Assembly: GCF_020085105.1 (NCBI RefSeq)
Contig: NC_058046.1
Coordinates: 10,872,175-10,936,174, forward strand
Length of the DNA stretch: 64,000 nucleotides
Direction of reading: 5' to 3'
Source: Siniperca chuatsi
Lineage: Eukaryota > Chordata > Actinopteri > Centrarchiformes > Sinipercidae
The notes beneath the pieces were generated by a model. The model made no database searches. It had not been told where the DNA came from and saw only the letters and a list, made by a program, of their open reading frames with translations. A program made the position numbers and the translations under genes. Shown piece by piece: positions 25,735-37,449 of this stretch; positions within the stretch are counted from its first letter, which is position 1, and the number at the start of each line of letters is the position of its first letter.

Positions 25735-26512
25735 GTCTCACTGTCAAAGCCTGAAACCTGTGGACAACTACTGCCCAACCGTATCTTGGTTCATCCTATA
25801 TAGAATGGCCTCTGGTAACTGTGATTTCAAAGCTAACCTATAACACTACCAAACAGGTAACTGTGCATTGTTGCTATGCTGTCATGCTAACTGTCCGAAC
25901 TTTCACCCCAAGAACACTACGAACACTGAACTGGAATGAGTTGAGGGGTTTTTTTGTGGTTTTATTCAGGGCTGGACGTGCTAAGTTGAGAAGGGGCTCT
26001 GTCAAATCACAAAAGTTGAGACTATTTTATTGTCATTACAATATTGATTTGTATGAGAGACGATGTGTGCTCAGTGACAAAGCTGAAATGCAATGTAAGG
26101 CATCATTGTTACACAAGGGTATACTAAAGGTGTGGATGTTGTACATTAAAAGCATTATATATATATGACTGTGCTTCAAGACAGTATAGTCGGTAAATGT
26201 TCGGTGTTGCAATGTGCTTGTGATGCCTTACAAGTTAACACCCGATAGCCAGTGAACCCATCAAAGCACCCTTTCTGTCGCCATGGTCTTATTCACAGAC
26301 ATCCCACATATAAGGATTTGCACTTTTACATAGAAACCTATTTAAGTTATTTTGAATTTAAATTGCAAATTTGCAGGAAAAAATATTTGTACAGGTTGTG
26401 TAAATGGTTGTGTATAACTGTTGCTGTTTAACAGTATCTTTGAGTTCAACTGTAAATGACATGAATTTTCCTTTCATGCCTTCTTGATTCTCCCAACTTT
26501 TTTTTTTTTTTA

Positions 26513-26518
26513 AATAAA
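26513..26518 (+). terminator. polyA signal of tnks
   Basis: AATAAA directly after a T-run, 1.2 kb after the tnks stop. An earlier ATTAAA near 26142 is an alternative. The 3' UTR is taken as 25288 to about 26540. Confidence 0.6.
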
Positions 26519-26814
26519 TGTCCCATTAACAGCGAGTTGTTTGTTTATTTTAAAATGGAGTCAAAGTTCTGTCAGTATGACTATTGCTGTAGAATGTTTG
26601 TAGTTTCTGTCTTCAAAATTGAAAGCCTCTGTGTTGATGCAGAAGTAGTACAGTTGACTAATTTTGATGAAATGTGACCTCATACGAAGAACCAAACAGG
26701 TAGTATTTGACCTTGGTAGTTACTTGAGCAAAGGTGCAATGGAAGGAATATTAACACTTAGGTACAAGGAAATCAAAACCACACATTTTCTTAAGTAAAC
26801 TTCATGGCTACATA

Positions 26815-27187
26815 CTGTATCGGGATACACAATTAATGGAAATATTATCGAAATCACAATTTGGCCAAGTGCAATATCCAAATTCCAGAACCTGCAATTT
26901 TTGGATAAAAGTCAAATATGTGACAAAACATTATAATGAAGTACTGTAGTGCTGCAGAGATGCTCTGGCCTACAAATCTTGTTCTCCAGATGTAAGAAAA
27001 CATTTTTGTTTGGTACAGACCCCAACAAATGTTACATCATAATGTTTTAATAGTTTTTTCAGTGAAAATGAAAATTGTGATGCAAAAATAATCATTCTCA
27101 CCAATCATGAATCCTATCACAATTGTAATATTGTCAGAATAATCGCAATGTGATTTTTTTTTTTTTATCATGTTGTGCAGCCCTAAT
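26815..27187 (-). repeat. Dispersed teleost repeat ending GTTGTGCAGCCCTAA
   Basis: It contains AATATTGTCAGAATAATCGC, a T-run and then ATCATGTTGTGCAGCCCTAA, which match a common fish repeat whose other strand begins TTAGGGCTGCACAA. It lies between tnks and idua. The boundaries are approximate. Confidence 0.5.
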
Positions 27188-27744
27188 AGTGTATCAAGCC
27201 ACAGGTTTGATCAGGTTTATATTATTCAGGGTTGATAGATATACCAGAAATAGGCTATGTCACACTTTAACCATAGAAATTACTTCTAACTGACATTCAC
27301 CACTATACTTTGGGAAGCAAATTAAACGTTTTTATTATTACTGTACACATTACAGTACTACACACACATCTCTAATTCTAATTTAGTGCTGTTGTTTGTT
27401 TACATGCAATAAATTGTTAAGAAATGATTGTGAATCCTTTTAATTTGCTCTATTTTATGGAAACAAATTCCACTTCCCTAAAAGACTACAACAACAGGGT
27501 CGCACGCATTAAACGTCATCGTGCTCAGCTGACTGCGACTGCATCTCGCTACTGGAGTAGAAATGTATTTGTTTTGTTGTGTTTTAGACTTTTTAAAGTG
27601 AGTTATTTTAAAGGTCTCTTTATCATTTATTCGCATACAATGTGTAAGGTATGTTGGGGTTAAGTTGACCAGTCGCGACTAATTTCACATTTATAGCCAT
27701 TTAAGCTAGCGCGACGTGCGAAGTTGCCATGCTCGGTTGCAGAT

Positions 27745-30700
27745 ATGCAGTGGAAAACTTTTTCTGTCTTTGCGTTACTCATTAACGTTACCGAAACTTC
27801 AAGCGCTTCATATGTCATCACAGTAGATGTGGGCAGACCAGTAGGAGATCTTAAGCACTTCTGGAGAAGCACTGGTTTCTGGTAGGTCAAATATGATTTT
27901 GTTTTATTCGCAAGTATTCCAAAATACACAGTGGTGGACAAGAAAGAAGCAGTTAGAAATTTTAGATTTTATTGAAATGAACAAATTAACGTGGGTTTAT
28001 CTTCATACCGAATCTACCAGAAGACTTCTGCGATTAATAAGAGATATTAAATAATGTTGCACCTTTTAAGCATCTTTAACAAAGCAGGACATTTTAAGAA
28101 TGTCAGTTTTTTCAGTGGAGATTGGCATAGTTTTCTCAAGCGACAACAAACTGTCAAATCACAAGACTGAAGTCAGGAGTTACACTTTCGTATTAAGCTT
28201 ATGAACAACTTGGTTTATAAAACATATTGTAAATTTATAAATGCATTTTTGTGTCACCGATGCATCTCTTCTTGTTGTTTAGTCCCCCGCTCCCTCACAC
28301 CCAGGCCCACCAGTTTGACCTGAGCATTGACCAGCAGCTGAACCTGGCCTATGTGGGCTCAGTCCCCCATGGAGGGATCCAACAGGTCAGGATACACTGG
28401 ATGTTGGAGCTGGTCACTGCGCAGTAAGTGAACTAGCAAGTGGAGACATCTCCAGCTGTTCTTGCCCTAATATACTCATGTAAAAGAAAACTTCAAGATT
28501 TATATAGTTTGAAGATGACATACGTTATGATTATCAGTTGGTGGTTTTGTGTGTGTTCTTTATGATAAATTACAGCTGTCTGATTTTGTTGTTTTAGAGA
28601 CATTGGAGGACGGCCCCAGTACAACTTCACTAATCTGGACCAACTGATAGAACTTTTGTGGATTAATGGACTCCGACCAGGTACTGCACCACAACCCCCG
28701 GCTGGAAAACATCACATCACATATTTGTGATGCATATTTAAAGTCATCTTCTTCCCAAATAAATCACACTAGTCTACATGTTTTCATCTGGTTCGAGATT
28801 GGTGCTTGGTGGATGAAATCTTCACTTTCTGTGATTTAACAGCAGAGTGGCTGTTCTTTGATCGTTTCTTACCTAATGTTATAGTGTTAAGTGAATATTA
28901 TTGGGGCCCCAAATGATTTCATTAAGAATCCAAAGTAGAGTTAGAGCCTATTCCAAACCAGACTTAAACCGTGTGTTTGTAAAATATACTGGTCAAATGT
29001 GATTTTGCTGATCTCTGTTGTACTTGTGACACGTGACTGTAAATATCTGAATTGTAATTAATTCCTGCACTTCTGGTTTTTAGGTTTTGAACTGATGGGC
29101 AGTGTCTCTAACTACTTCACTGACTTTGAGGATAAATCGCAAGTGGTCGAGTGGAGAAATCTGGTTTATCTCATAGCCAAGAGGTACATCGGTGAGTGAG
29201 TGCAGAGTGCCATTGTTTTGTCATTATTGTATATGTGGTTTGCACTCCACACCATGTAATCATGGTCAATACAACCTGAACCTGAAAAAATTTTAGCATT
29301 TTTATTCCACAATAATAATAATTTTAGCCTTGTTTTACACAAGTAGGGTTAGCAGGACCATTCAGGAAGTGTTACGGCCCCACAGAAACATTCATTAAAC
29401 TTATGCGCAAATGTTTCTTGTGTAATTTAACATAACCTAAAACAGACTTAATCTGCACTGTATGACCCTGCTCCTACGTAATGTGGTTTCTGTCGTGTTT
29501 TGTTTAAATGTTCATTGTTGATTCTAAATTACAGACAAGTATGGCCTGGGGAGTGTTTCTCAGTGGAACTTTGAAACATGGAATGAGCCCAACAACCATG
29601 ACTTTGATAATGTCACCGTGTCAATTCAAGGTAAACCGATAATGGATCCTACATGATATTTTTATGTCATATCAGTTATTCTTTAAAGGAGCTGTATGCG
29701 ACATTCCCTGCCACTAAATGTCGCACTAGAGCACAAGCATCTCATACCAAAACAAATGGGTGCTACGTCCCACCAGACTCCATTGAGAAAAACTTTAATT
29801 TTACCTCGCAGATCATCTTAAAACACACTTCATTCAAACTTGACAGAAACAAAGTAAAACTCACCAAAACCATCTTTGTTAGTCTTTCCACTGTTCCAAC
29901 AATCACCGACTCTGGTTTGGTCGAAATAAATCCTTTCTTTACTGCGTTAGATAAGAAAAGAAACAGACGTTATATCGCTTTCCTCAAAGCCAACAGTTTC
30001 AAAGGGAGGAACTCACATGCACAAACATGACCGGCTACCAAAACAAAGAACAGAGAAGCTTTAAGTGGAAATGCGTTCTGATTTTCTCTCATAGATATAC
30101 AATTACTTGTGCTTATATTACTACTTATTCTAAAAATGTGCTTTTTGATAAATGCTTATTTGAAACCTGCACCTGAATAGATAGATCCTCATTAGTACAT
30201 TAAAGTCGTAATAGTCTGGGTTTCACTGTTCAGTGGAGAGTTTTAGCTTGCACTGATGGTCTAACAGCTGTTTTAATGGCTTTTGCTAAACTTGTGGAAC
30301 TTAATTCTTTTGGATATTTTTTTTCTGTCATTAACATGCTCACACAGACTGGCTATCACCAGAGAAGACTGTTATTGAACTTGAAAAACCAGACAGTGCA
30401 GTGCTGTGCCCATGAGCAGTTCTGTGGTTCTTTTAGTATAATAAACTTTTTTGTTTAGGGTTTCTAAACTACTATGATGCCTGTTCGGAGGGTCTACGCA
30501 GCGCCAGCAGTCTCCTGAGGTTTGGGGGTCCAGGAGACTCCTGCCATTCTCCCCCACACTCACCATACTGCTGGGCCATGCTGCAGCACTGCTACAACGG
30601 CACCAACTACTTCACTGGAGAGACGGGTGTCAGGATCGACTACATCGCCCTGCACAAGAAGGTGGGCTTTTCTGGACTCATAGCATTTCTAGAACAAATA

Positions 30701-33700
30701 GAAAGTGAATACAGTCCTTTTCAAGAGTTTTAGATTTGTGCCTATCAAATGAAATGCTTGCAGCTGCCAGACCACCTAAAAGAATGTAATTATTTTTGGC
30801 TTCAGTGAAGAGTTATATTGGGGGGGGGGGGTTCAGATGCGAGAGTTTGTCTGGGGAAATCACAAAATCCTTACAATTTTGGTATGAAAATGTTCAAATA
30901 TTAAGATTCTAATTATTAGTATGGATCTTAAAATCCTTCTCAAGCATACCTTAATATCAGGTCATGAAAAGTTTCACAGAAAGACAATATTATATTTGTC
31001 ATATTCATTGTTGTGAAGATTTTTTTGCTATAGGGTGACACGGTCTAGTTGATAAATTCATACTTGAGCACAAACACAAGGATAGTGATGTTATTGAAAT
31101 ACCACAACTCCTTAAATCCTATTAGGAGTTATGTAAAACTATATATGTTAATGCATTCTTTAGCTTAATTAATTGTAAAACCAATGCAATTACTTTTTTG
31201 AAGCTGACTTTCTGTTTCTGTCCCTCAGGGAGGAGGCTACTCCTTGCCCATCCTCCAGCAGGAGATGCAGACAGTTGGGGAGATCCAGGAGCGTTTCCCC
31301 CGGTTCCGCAGCCTCCCTGTATACAATGATGAGGCTGATCCGCTGGTGGGCTGGTCCAGGCCTCAGGAGTGGAGGGCTGATGTGACCTATGCTGCGATGG
31401 TGGTGAAGGTGAGGTGAAGGGAAAAACACCTTAAGGGTAAAACCATATTTGAACACTGGATGATGATCAACATTTGTATTGAAGTCTAATACAAGTGTAG
31501 AGCAAATAATGTATTTGTATGGGAAGATGTTTACTCACTCAATGACTTTTTTGCATTCATTTTTAACGCATAAATGACCATCTGATAGTCATTTATATTA
31601 TTAGTTTTCTGAATGAGTAACTGAGGTTTTTTATTGCCTGATGTTAATTGCTAATTTTAGAGCAACATTTTCTAATGGCTGCTATTAACTATTAAGTATT
31701 TGTCAACTTAAATGAGCCAAAAATGACAGGTGTTCAGTGTTTCACCCAGACCTTTATTCTTCACAGGGTGGAAAACACAAATTAGACTGTGATAGGACAA
31801 TGAGACTTCTAATTCTGTTAAAAGGCCAATATTGACCTATTATAGTGGCAAAAGTTCATCTTATCTTAGGTATACAGTATACATGCAGTTTGTCTTTGCT
31901 ATACATAGGCCATTAAGAGAAATGATTCGGGTGCTTTAGAGTGCTGTGACTAAATACATTAGCATGTTAGCATAGCACCACTGGCAATTGTTATATATAG
32001 ATTTGTTAGAAGTATTTAAGGCTGTGTTTTCAAGTTGAAGTAGAAATATAGTACATACAGTTGGCATTGAAAGTGTTCAGTTTTTTATTAGACAATTTAT
32101 GTAGTTGTGGTAGGGGTATGTGAGCTAAAGAATGGAAATATCTTACCTAATAAAATGCTTCTCATTGTAGTCACTTTGCACACCAAACCCCGAAAGTTTT
32201 AGCTCTTTAACTCTACCGGTTAAATTACACTTAACCAGTCCTCTGGCCTGCTTCCTCCAACAGGTAATAAACCAGCACCAGGATCTGCTGCTGGCAGACC
32301 CAAACTGCACCATCAACTACACCCTGCTGAGCAACGACAATGCCTTCCTCAGCTACCACCCACACGCCTTCACCCAGCGCACGCTGACCGCCCGCTTCCA
32401 GGTCAACAACACCCAGCCACCTCACGTGCAGCTGATCAGGAAGCCGGTCCTCTCTGTCATGGGCCTGCTGGCTTTGCTAGGTGACAATCTCTTTACTCTA
32501 CAACACGTGACCCTATAGGGTTTTATGTGCGCCTCGGTATGATTGATTTATGATGGATTTAATTCATATGTGTGCATTTTCTAAAGTAGCCCATTGTACA
32601 ATCTCTCATCTGCCCCAGTCCTATTTTAATGGCTCTGTTGCCTCTCCTGTGTGTGTGATTCCACTTAAAGGAGAGACCCAGGTCCTGGCTCAGGTTTTAA
32701 ACTCGGCAGGAACCAACAACAGCACGGTGGGAGTTCTCGCCAGCAGCCACAAGCCCGTAATCCCGGGCGGCTCAGACAGCTGGCAGGCGGCAGTGCTGGT
32801 CTATAACAGTGACGACAACAGCATGTCCACCAACACTGATGATGTCACCGTCTCACTGAAAGGACTGGCTGCACAAAAGGGTAGGTTTAACAAAATACTG
32901 TTGGATCCCTCCTGTTGGGTTTAGTGTTATTTTAGATTAAAAGATGATTCCATTTTAAGGAAAATATTACCAGGTCCATCAGGCCTTTATTTATGCAAGT
33001 GAGCGGTTTGATTAAGTCCTGCCTGTTATCTGTTTGCTATCCAGGTCTTGTGTACGTCACATATTACATTGACAACAATGTAACCAACCCATACCAGCTG
33101 TGGCAGAGCATGGGCAGCCCCGACTACCCCACAGCAGAACAGTTCAGACGCCTCAGGAGCGTGCAGGTAAACAGGAGGGCTGAACGATATTGAATATGAT
33201 ATTTTAGTTTTTTGCAATATACATAGTGATTTTTTTAAATTCTTTTTTTATTGTTTCAGAAGTGTACATTCATTTCACAATACTGTACGCGAAGCTTTTT
33301 GCTTCTGTAATTTTCCATTTGGAATTAGAAAAAAGTACCTACAAGGTGTATTCATGTGTGAAGATTTTGTTCAGTGCAGCTTTAATTAGTATGTTGAATT
33401 CCACCTGTCACCTGGGCTGTCGACATTAAGGCAGAGCTAATTCCTTTGATCTATTTGGGCTTTTCCTTCTCTGCAAAGTGCTTTGAGACATGCTTTGACC
33501 CACTGGCGATGTGTCATTGTGTCAGGACCCTCATATTGACGGACCCTGGGAAGTTCCTGCAGGGGACACTCTAACTCTGAAAGCCAAACTGTCTGTGCCC
33601 TCTGTCCTCCTCATCCATGTTTGTGCCCTGCCCAAAGCCGTGCCAGACCAGGTCAGTACCAACAAACAACGACAATGTTAAGTCGAATCCTACCTTGTGC

Positions 33701-34643
33701 CATCTGTGTACGCGTTTGTCACTCTCTACAGTTGAGCGTATGTTTCCGTGTAAATGCCAGTAAGACAGATTTTCTCTGTCTCTGAACTTGTGCAAAGTGA
33801 GAAAGCGATTTTATGAGGTATGAAGACAATATGTCCTGATTGTAACTCATAGCCTGTGTTGTGATGAAAAAGCTTGATGGTTGTAAGTGGCACACAGCCA
33901 ACAGAAGAAGACCTGTATGGGGCTGGGCTGCATGTTCCAAAAGATGTGATCATGAGCTCTCAACTGTATTTGACTTTTGATTAGGTCAATGGATTACGCT
34001 TCATCAGGATCACCAAAGGCCAAGTCCTGATTGTCTGGTCAGACCACTGTGTTGATTCCAAGTAGGTGCACATGATTATTTCTTTACTTTTGTGTTTGTC
34101 ACTGCAAGAAAATGTCAAGGAATGAACGTAGGTACAGATTTATTCATTTAAAAATGTGTCTTATCCGGAACTCCTTACACTGAGTGCAGCAGTAGTAGAT
34201 TTAATCTCTGTACGACTGTGTTGAAATGCAGTGAATATGTAATATGCATGGACCAAGAACAAGAAAGCACTCATTCATGCATTTTAATTTCTTTGTATCT
34301 GCAGATGCATTACGACATTTGAAGTGGAATTCTCCGTAGACCACAAGGAATTCAGCAGAATTAATACTCAAGACACCATTTTTACTTCTTATGTTTATTC
34401 GCCTGGTAAGAATCCCCAGTTGTCTCTGTTAAGTGATGGCAATGAGCAACAAAACTGGATTTTCTCCACCTTTCAAACTATATTTTGGCATTGTGACATC
34501 CAGCCATAGAAATAACACCATATACCATGTTGTGTTCTGTAGTGGACCAGGAGGTTGGCGGTCTGTACAGAGTTCGAGCTGTGGACTACTGGGGCAGGCC
34601 TGGCCTGTACTCACTGCCAGAGAGGTATTCAGAGGAGCATTAG
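27745..34643 (+). CDS. idua: Alpha-L-iduronidase
   Basis: Lysosomal GH39 hydrolase that removes alpha-L-iduronate from dermatan and heparan sulphate (deficient in human MPS I). There are 14 exons: 27745-27881, 28283-28423, 28598-28680, 29084-29191, 29535-29630, 30459-30661, 31229-31408, 32264-32480, 32671-32880, 33045-33166, 33526-33651, 33985-34061, 34305-34405 and 34543-34643. All junctions are GT/AG and phase-consistent, giving 633 codons (human 653). The first residues [16 protein letters not shown] form a signal peptide. [14 protein letters not shown] opens the TIM barrel. The acid/base is E174 (ETWNEP) and the nucleophile E291 ([11 protein letters not shown]), each shifted by exactly 8 from human E182 and E299. 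The beta-sandwich and C-terminal Fn3-like region run to [13 protein letters not shown]. An out-of-frame ATG lies 16 nt upstream of the chosen start. There is no sign of damage. It is convergent with rbp4l. Confidence 0.97.
29665..30060. repeat. Possible dispersed repeat in idua intron 5
   Basis: The block starts TTTAAAGGAGCTGTATGCGA, which resembles the start of common teleost short elements, and carries a 125-codon open frame with no recognisable domain. The family is unknown and the boundaries are guesses. Confidence 0.3.
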
Positions 34644-35123
34644 ACCAACGTCAAGTCTGGTAGCATTCAAATTATGTTTCTAAATTGTTTTGTACAATGT
34701 AAATACATTTTATAGGGATCAATGTGCTCATTTATATATGTTATACAGTATGGGTCCTTTTGTGGTTAGTTAAGCGTTGTTTCATCTGCCCAATCACATT
34801 GTAAGCATACATTTATTATTTATGCTCATGCTCTATTTGACAGTAATACAGGCATCACATGTTTTAACAGAGTATAGTAATGGTTGAAATTTCAAAGTCA
34901 TTTCATTTTGCTCTTTGACCATTTTGAGAATATAAAAGTGACTCGATACAATAATCATCAGCAAACATTACCAGCTCAAATACATTGATTTCTGTTGAAG
35001 CTGTTGTAGATTTATTGGCTTGTGGAGATGGATAATGTTATTGAACACATCCTGTCTTGGTGATAACCTTTTAAACTCACTACTGACAGCACCAAGCAAG
35101 CAGTAACATGTTGTTATAATCAA

Positions 35124-35129
35124 AATAAA
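35124..35129 (+). terminator. Candidate polyA signal of idua
   Basis: The first AATAAA after the idua stop, 480 nt downstream, and before the opposing rbp4l 3' end. Confidence 0.35.
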
Positions 35130-35472
35130 CAGCATGGCTGGCAGTGTTCTATATTTTTGTATTTGGAAACAAATCCCATGAAAAGACCAAAACCAACAAT
35201 GGGGATTTGTTGACAATAAGAAAATATAAAATAGCACCAGACTTACTCTTTAATATACGTAGACATGAAGAGGCCATGTTATTGGTATGAAAGGAGATGG
35301 ATACATTAATATTTTTTTGTTATCTGTTTTTAAATGTGTTATATTCTATTTTGTATACTCGAAATGTCTCAAGATTGTTACACGATTGCATTTGTGCACT
35401 AGATAACCAAAAGTTGGATTGCCAATCTAAGTTTTTACAAAGACAAGGACAACAGCAAATTTCTTTACAAAA

Positions 35473-35478
35473 TTTATT
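35473..35478 (-). terminator. Candidate polyA signal of rbp4l
   Basis: TTTATT on the + strand reads AATAAA on the minus strand, 335 nt after the rbp4l stop. Confidence 0.4.
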
Positions 35479-35812
35479 GTCACCAATACAGAGTGATTAC
35501 ACAGTGCAGATGTTACTCATCAGTGAGACGATGCTGTGCAGTTGGTTATATCATCACATTCACTCAGCCGGTAATAGTTTTCATTAGATTTGGCTCGGGA
35601 AAATATTTTCATATTGGCAGTGTAAATTTAATCTCTTCATGGGGAGTTGAGTTGGATTTAACCGATAATTCTCTCCTATGACGTTAGCAGACATAGCAAA
35701 TGATAAGCTTAACAGGATGATTCTCCTACTTGCGTCTTTGAGAAGAGCTCCGTCTTCATTTTGGGCAAGATGATCGATCCAGCTGCTCAAAAAACTCCAG
35801 TTTAGGAGCAGT

Positions 35813-37045
35813 TTAGCAAGCTCCTGTTAACAATAGAGAGCGAGGAAGAAGAAGTGTTAGATGAGTTTAAATGTAACACAGAGCGTCAACTAAATCCTTT
35901 AAATGCAAGTCAAGGTACATGGTCACTCTTTCACTGTTTGTCTATTAAGCTGAATGGGAAAGACTGAGTACACACCAGACTGCAGCACAGGCTGGAACTC
36001 TCCGGCCATGCAGATTTCCTCCTGTTTTTGGCGGACGACTCTCTGGATGGTAGGGGGGAGGCCTCGGGGGTTGCGGGAGAAGACCAGGGAGTAGCCGTCC
36101 TCACAGCTTCCATCGTCCTTCAGGGTGCGGCAGGCATAGGTGATGGCATAGTTGTCATAGTCTGTGTCAATGACCCAGTAGTTGTCACCTGGAAGAGCAG
36201 AGAGCAAGAAGTTAGTCTCAGTTGTGTGAGACAGAGACCGAGAGAATGTGTGTACACGACTAAGGAGGCTCACCGCCACTGGACAGGTAACTGGCCAATC
36301 CCTGGTAGTTCATGAACATCTTGCCAGGGGTGCCAGGGTCGGGGACTGAGTACTGAGCAGCCATGTCAGCGCACACAACCCAGAACCTGAAAAAAATTTA
36401 ACATTTGCGAGCAGAAATGGAAGCCTTTAGTTTAAACATATCACACACAGACTGCTATTAAATAGATTTCTAAAAATGACAAACACCCACCCAAAGAGAG
36501 TGACTCTGCCCCTGGAAGAGGCAATCATGGCACCATCATCTCCAACAGTGTATTCAGCAGAGATGTTGTCCTGCAGGAACAAACCCTCGGGATCCTTCTT
36601 CTGCAGAGCGTACCACTTTCCTCCATACTGTTTGGGGGGGGGTCATAAAGATGAATATAGAGATTATTTTAATAGGCATTTCTTCAGTAGACTATGGATG
36701 TGAGGTTGAGCAATTCGTAATTCACCTCAGCCCCTGATTGTAGTACACAATACACAACACTTTATTTCGTTGTATGCTGATGATGTTCTGGTTTACATGG
36801 GGATGCCGGTCATGATGTTCCTGTTAAATTTGTTTTCCTACTTGTTCATCGATGGGAGCTAGCTAGCTGTCCTGGACTTGTAACAGTTATGGACTTATAA
36901 GTATTTCTAAAAGACATATTTCTGTACTCACTCTTTTGGGGTCAAAGTCCTCTTTGACTGTGAAGCTGTCCACCACGCAGGAGGCCAGGCTCTGCTCCAC
37001 ACAGGCCAGGAACAATATCACCAGGGCAAAGATTTGGAAGTCCAT
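35813..37045 (-). CDS. rbp4l: Purpurin (retinol-binding protein 4-like lipocalin)
   Basis: A secreted lipocalin made by photoreceptors that carries retinol between retinal cells. In transcript order the coding segments are 37045-36932, 36627-36491, 36386-36274, 36188-35976 and 35823-35813, giving 195 codons. Residues 1-21 ([20 protein letters not shown] plus A) are a signal peptide. The lipocalin motif is [51 protein letters not shown] and [14 protein letters not shown] match chicken purpurin closely, much better than RBP4. The final coding segment is only 11 nt and gives the tail LQSGAC. Without that splice the frame runs to a stop at 35923-35925 with an unrelated tail. An acceptor 2 nt before the ATG indicates a separate 5' non-coding exon. 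The gene is convergent with idua. Confidence 0.95.
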
Positions 37046-37277
37046 TCTAGGCAAAACCCAAGACAAGCACATTCATTTGTGTGATTTTTCTTTATGCTAC
37101 TTCAGAGCAGTATTCTTATTTACTAAAATTCCACTATTATAAAATATCCTGTAACAATTAAATGGTGCCATTATCAGTGCAGTTTGAAGTCTCCCGCTAA
37201 AGGAAAAAAAACTCTTGCAATTCCATATTTAGTTGTTAAAAAGATCAGTTGGTCCCCACAAAGCAGCATCTTCTTAC

Positions 37278-37340
37278 CTTGAGTGTAAAATGAAGCCACA
37301 GGAATTTTTCAATACAGAGCTGTTGCAGTGTCTGAGCTGT
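37278..37340 (-). other. rbp4l 5' non-coding exon
   Basis: On the minus strand the sequence ends CTCAAG|GTAAG, a good donor at 37278/37277. Its acceptor CCTAG lies just before the ATG at 37045. The upstream end near 37340 is placed about 25-30 nt after the TATA box. This is inferred from splice signals only. Confidence 0.65.
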
Positions 37341-37363
37341 GGCGAGAAGACGGCATCTGAGCC

Positions 37364-37371
37364 TTTTTATA
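37364..37371 (-). promoter_or_regulatory. TATA box of rbp4l
   Basis: The minus strand reads GGTATAAAAAGGC, a near-consensus TATA box placed correctly for the inferred first exon. Confidence 0.7.
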
Positions 37372-37440
37372 CCTGACGCACAGACAGGCTCACTGATTAT
37401 TTTAATTTCTTGAACCTAAATGCAGAGTTTAAATCTACCA

Positions 37441-37447
37441 CTAATCC
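37441..37447 (+). promoter_or_regulatory. Candidate CRX/OTX site in rbp4l promoter
   Basis: CTAATCC matches the photoreceptor homeobox consensus YTAATCY. It lies about 70 bp upstream of the TATA box of a gene known to be photoreceptor-expressed. A 7-mer alone is weak evidence. Confidence 0.4.
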
Positions 37448-37449
37448 AG

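Noticed and set aside
35923-35975. In-frame extension of rbp4l exon 4
   Set aside because: It gives a tail unlike purpurin, whereas splicing to 35823 restores LQSGAC and a stop.
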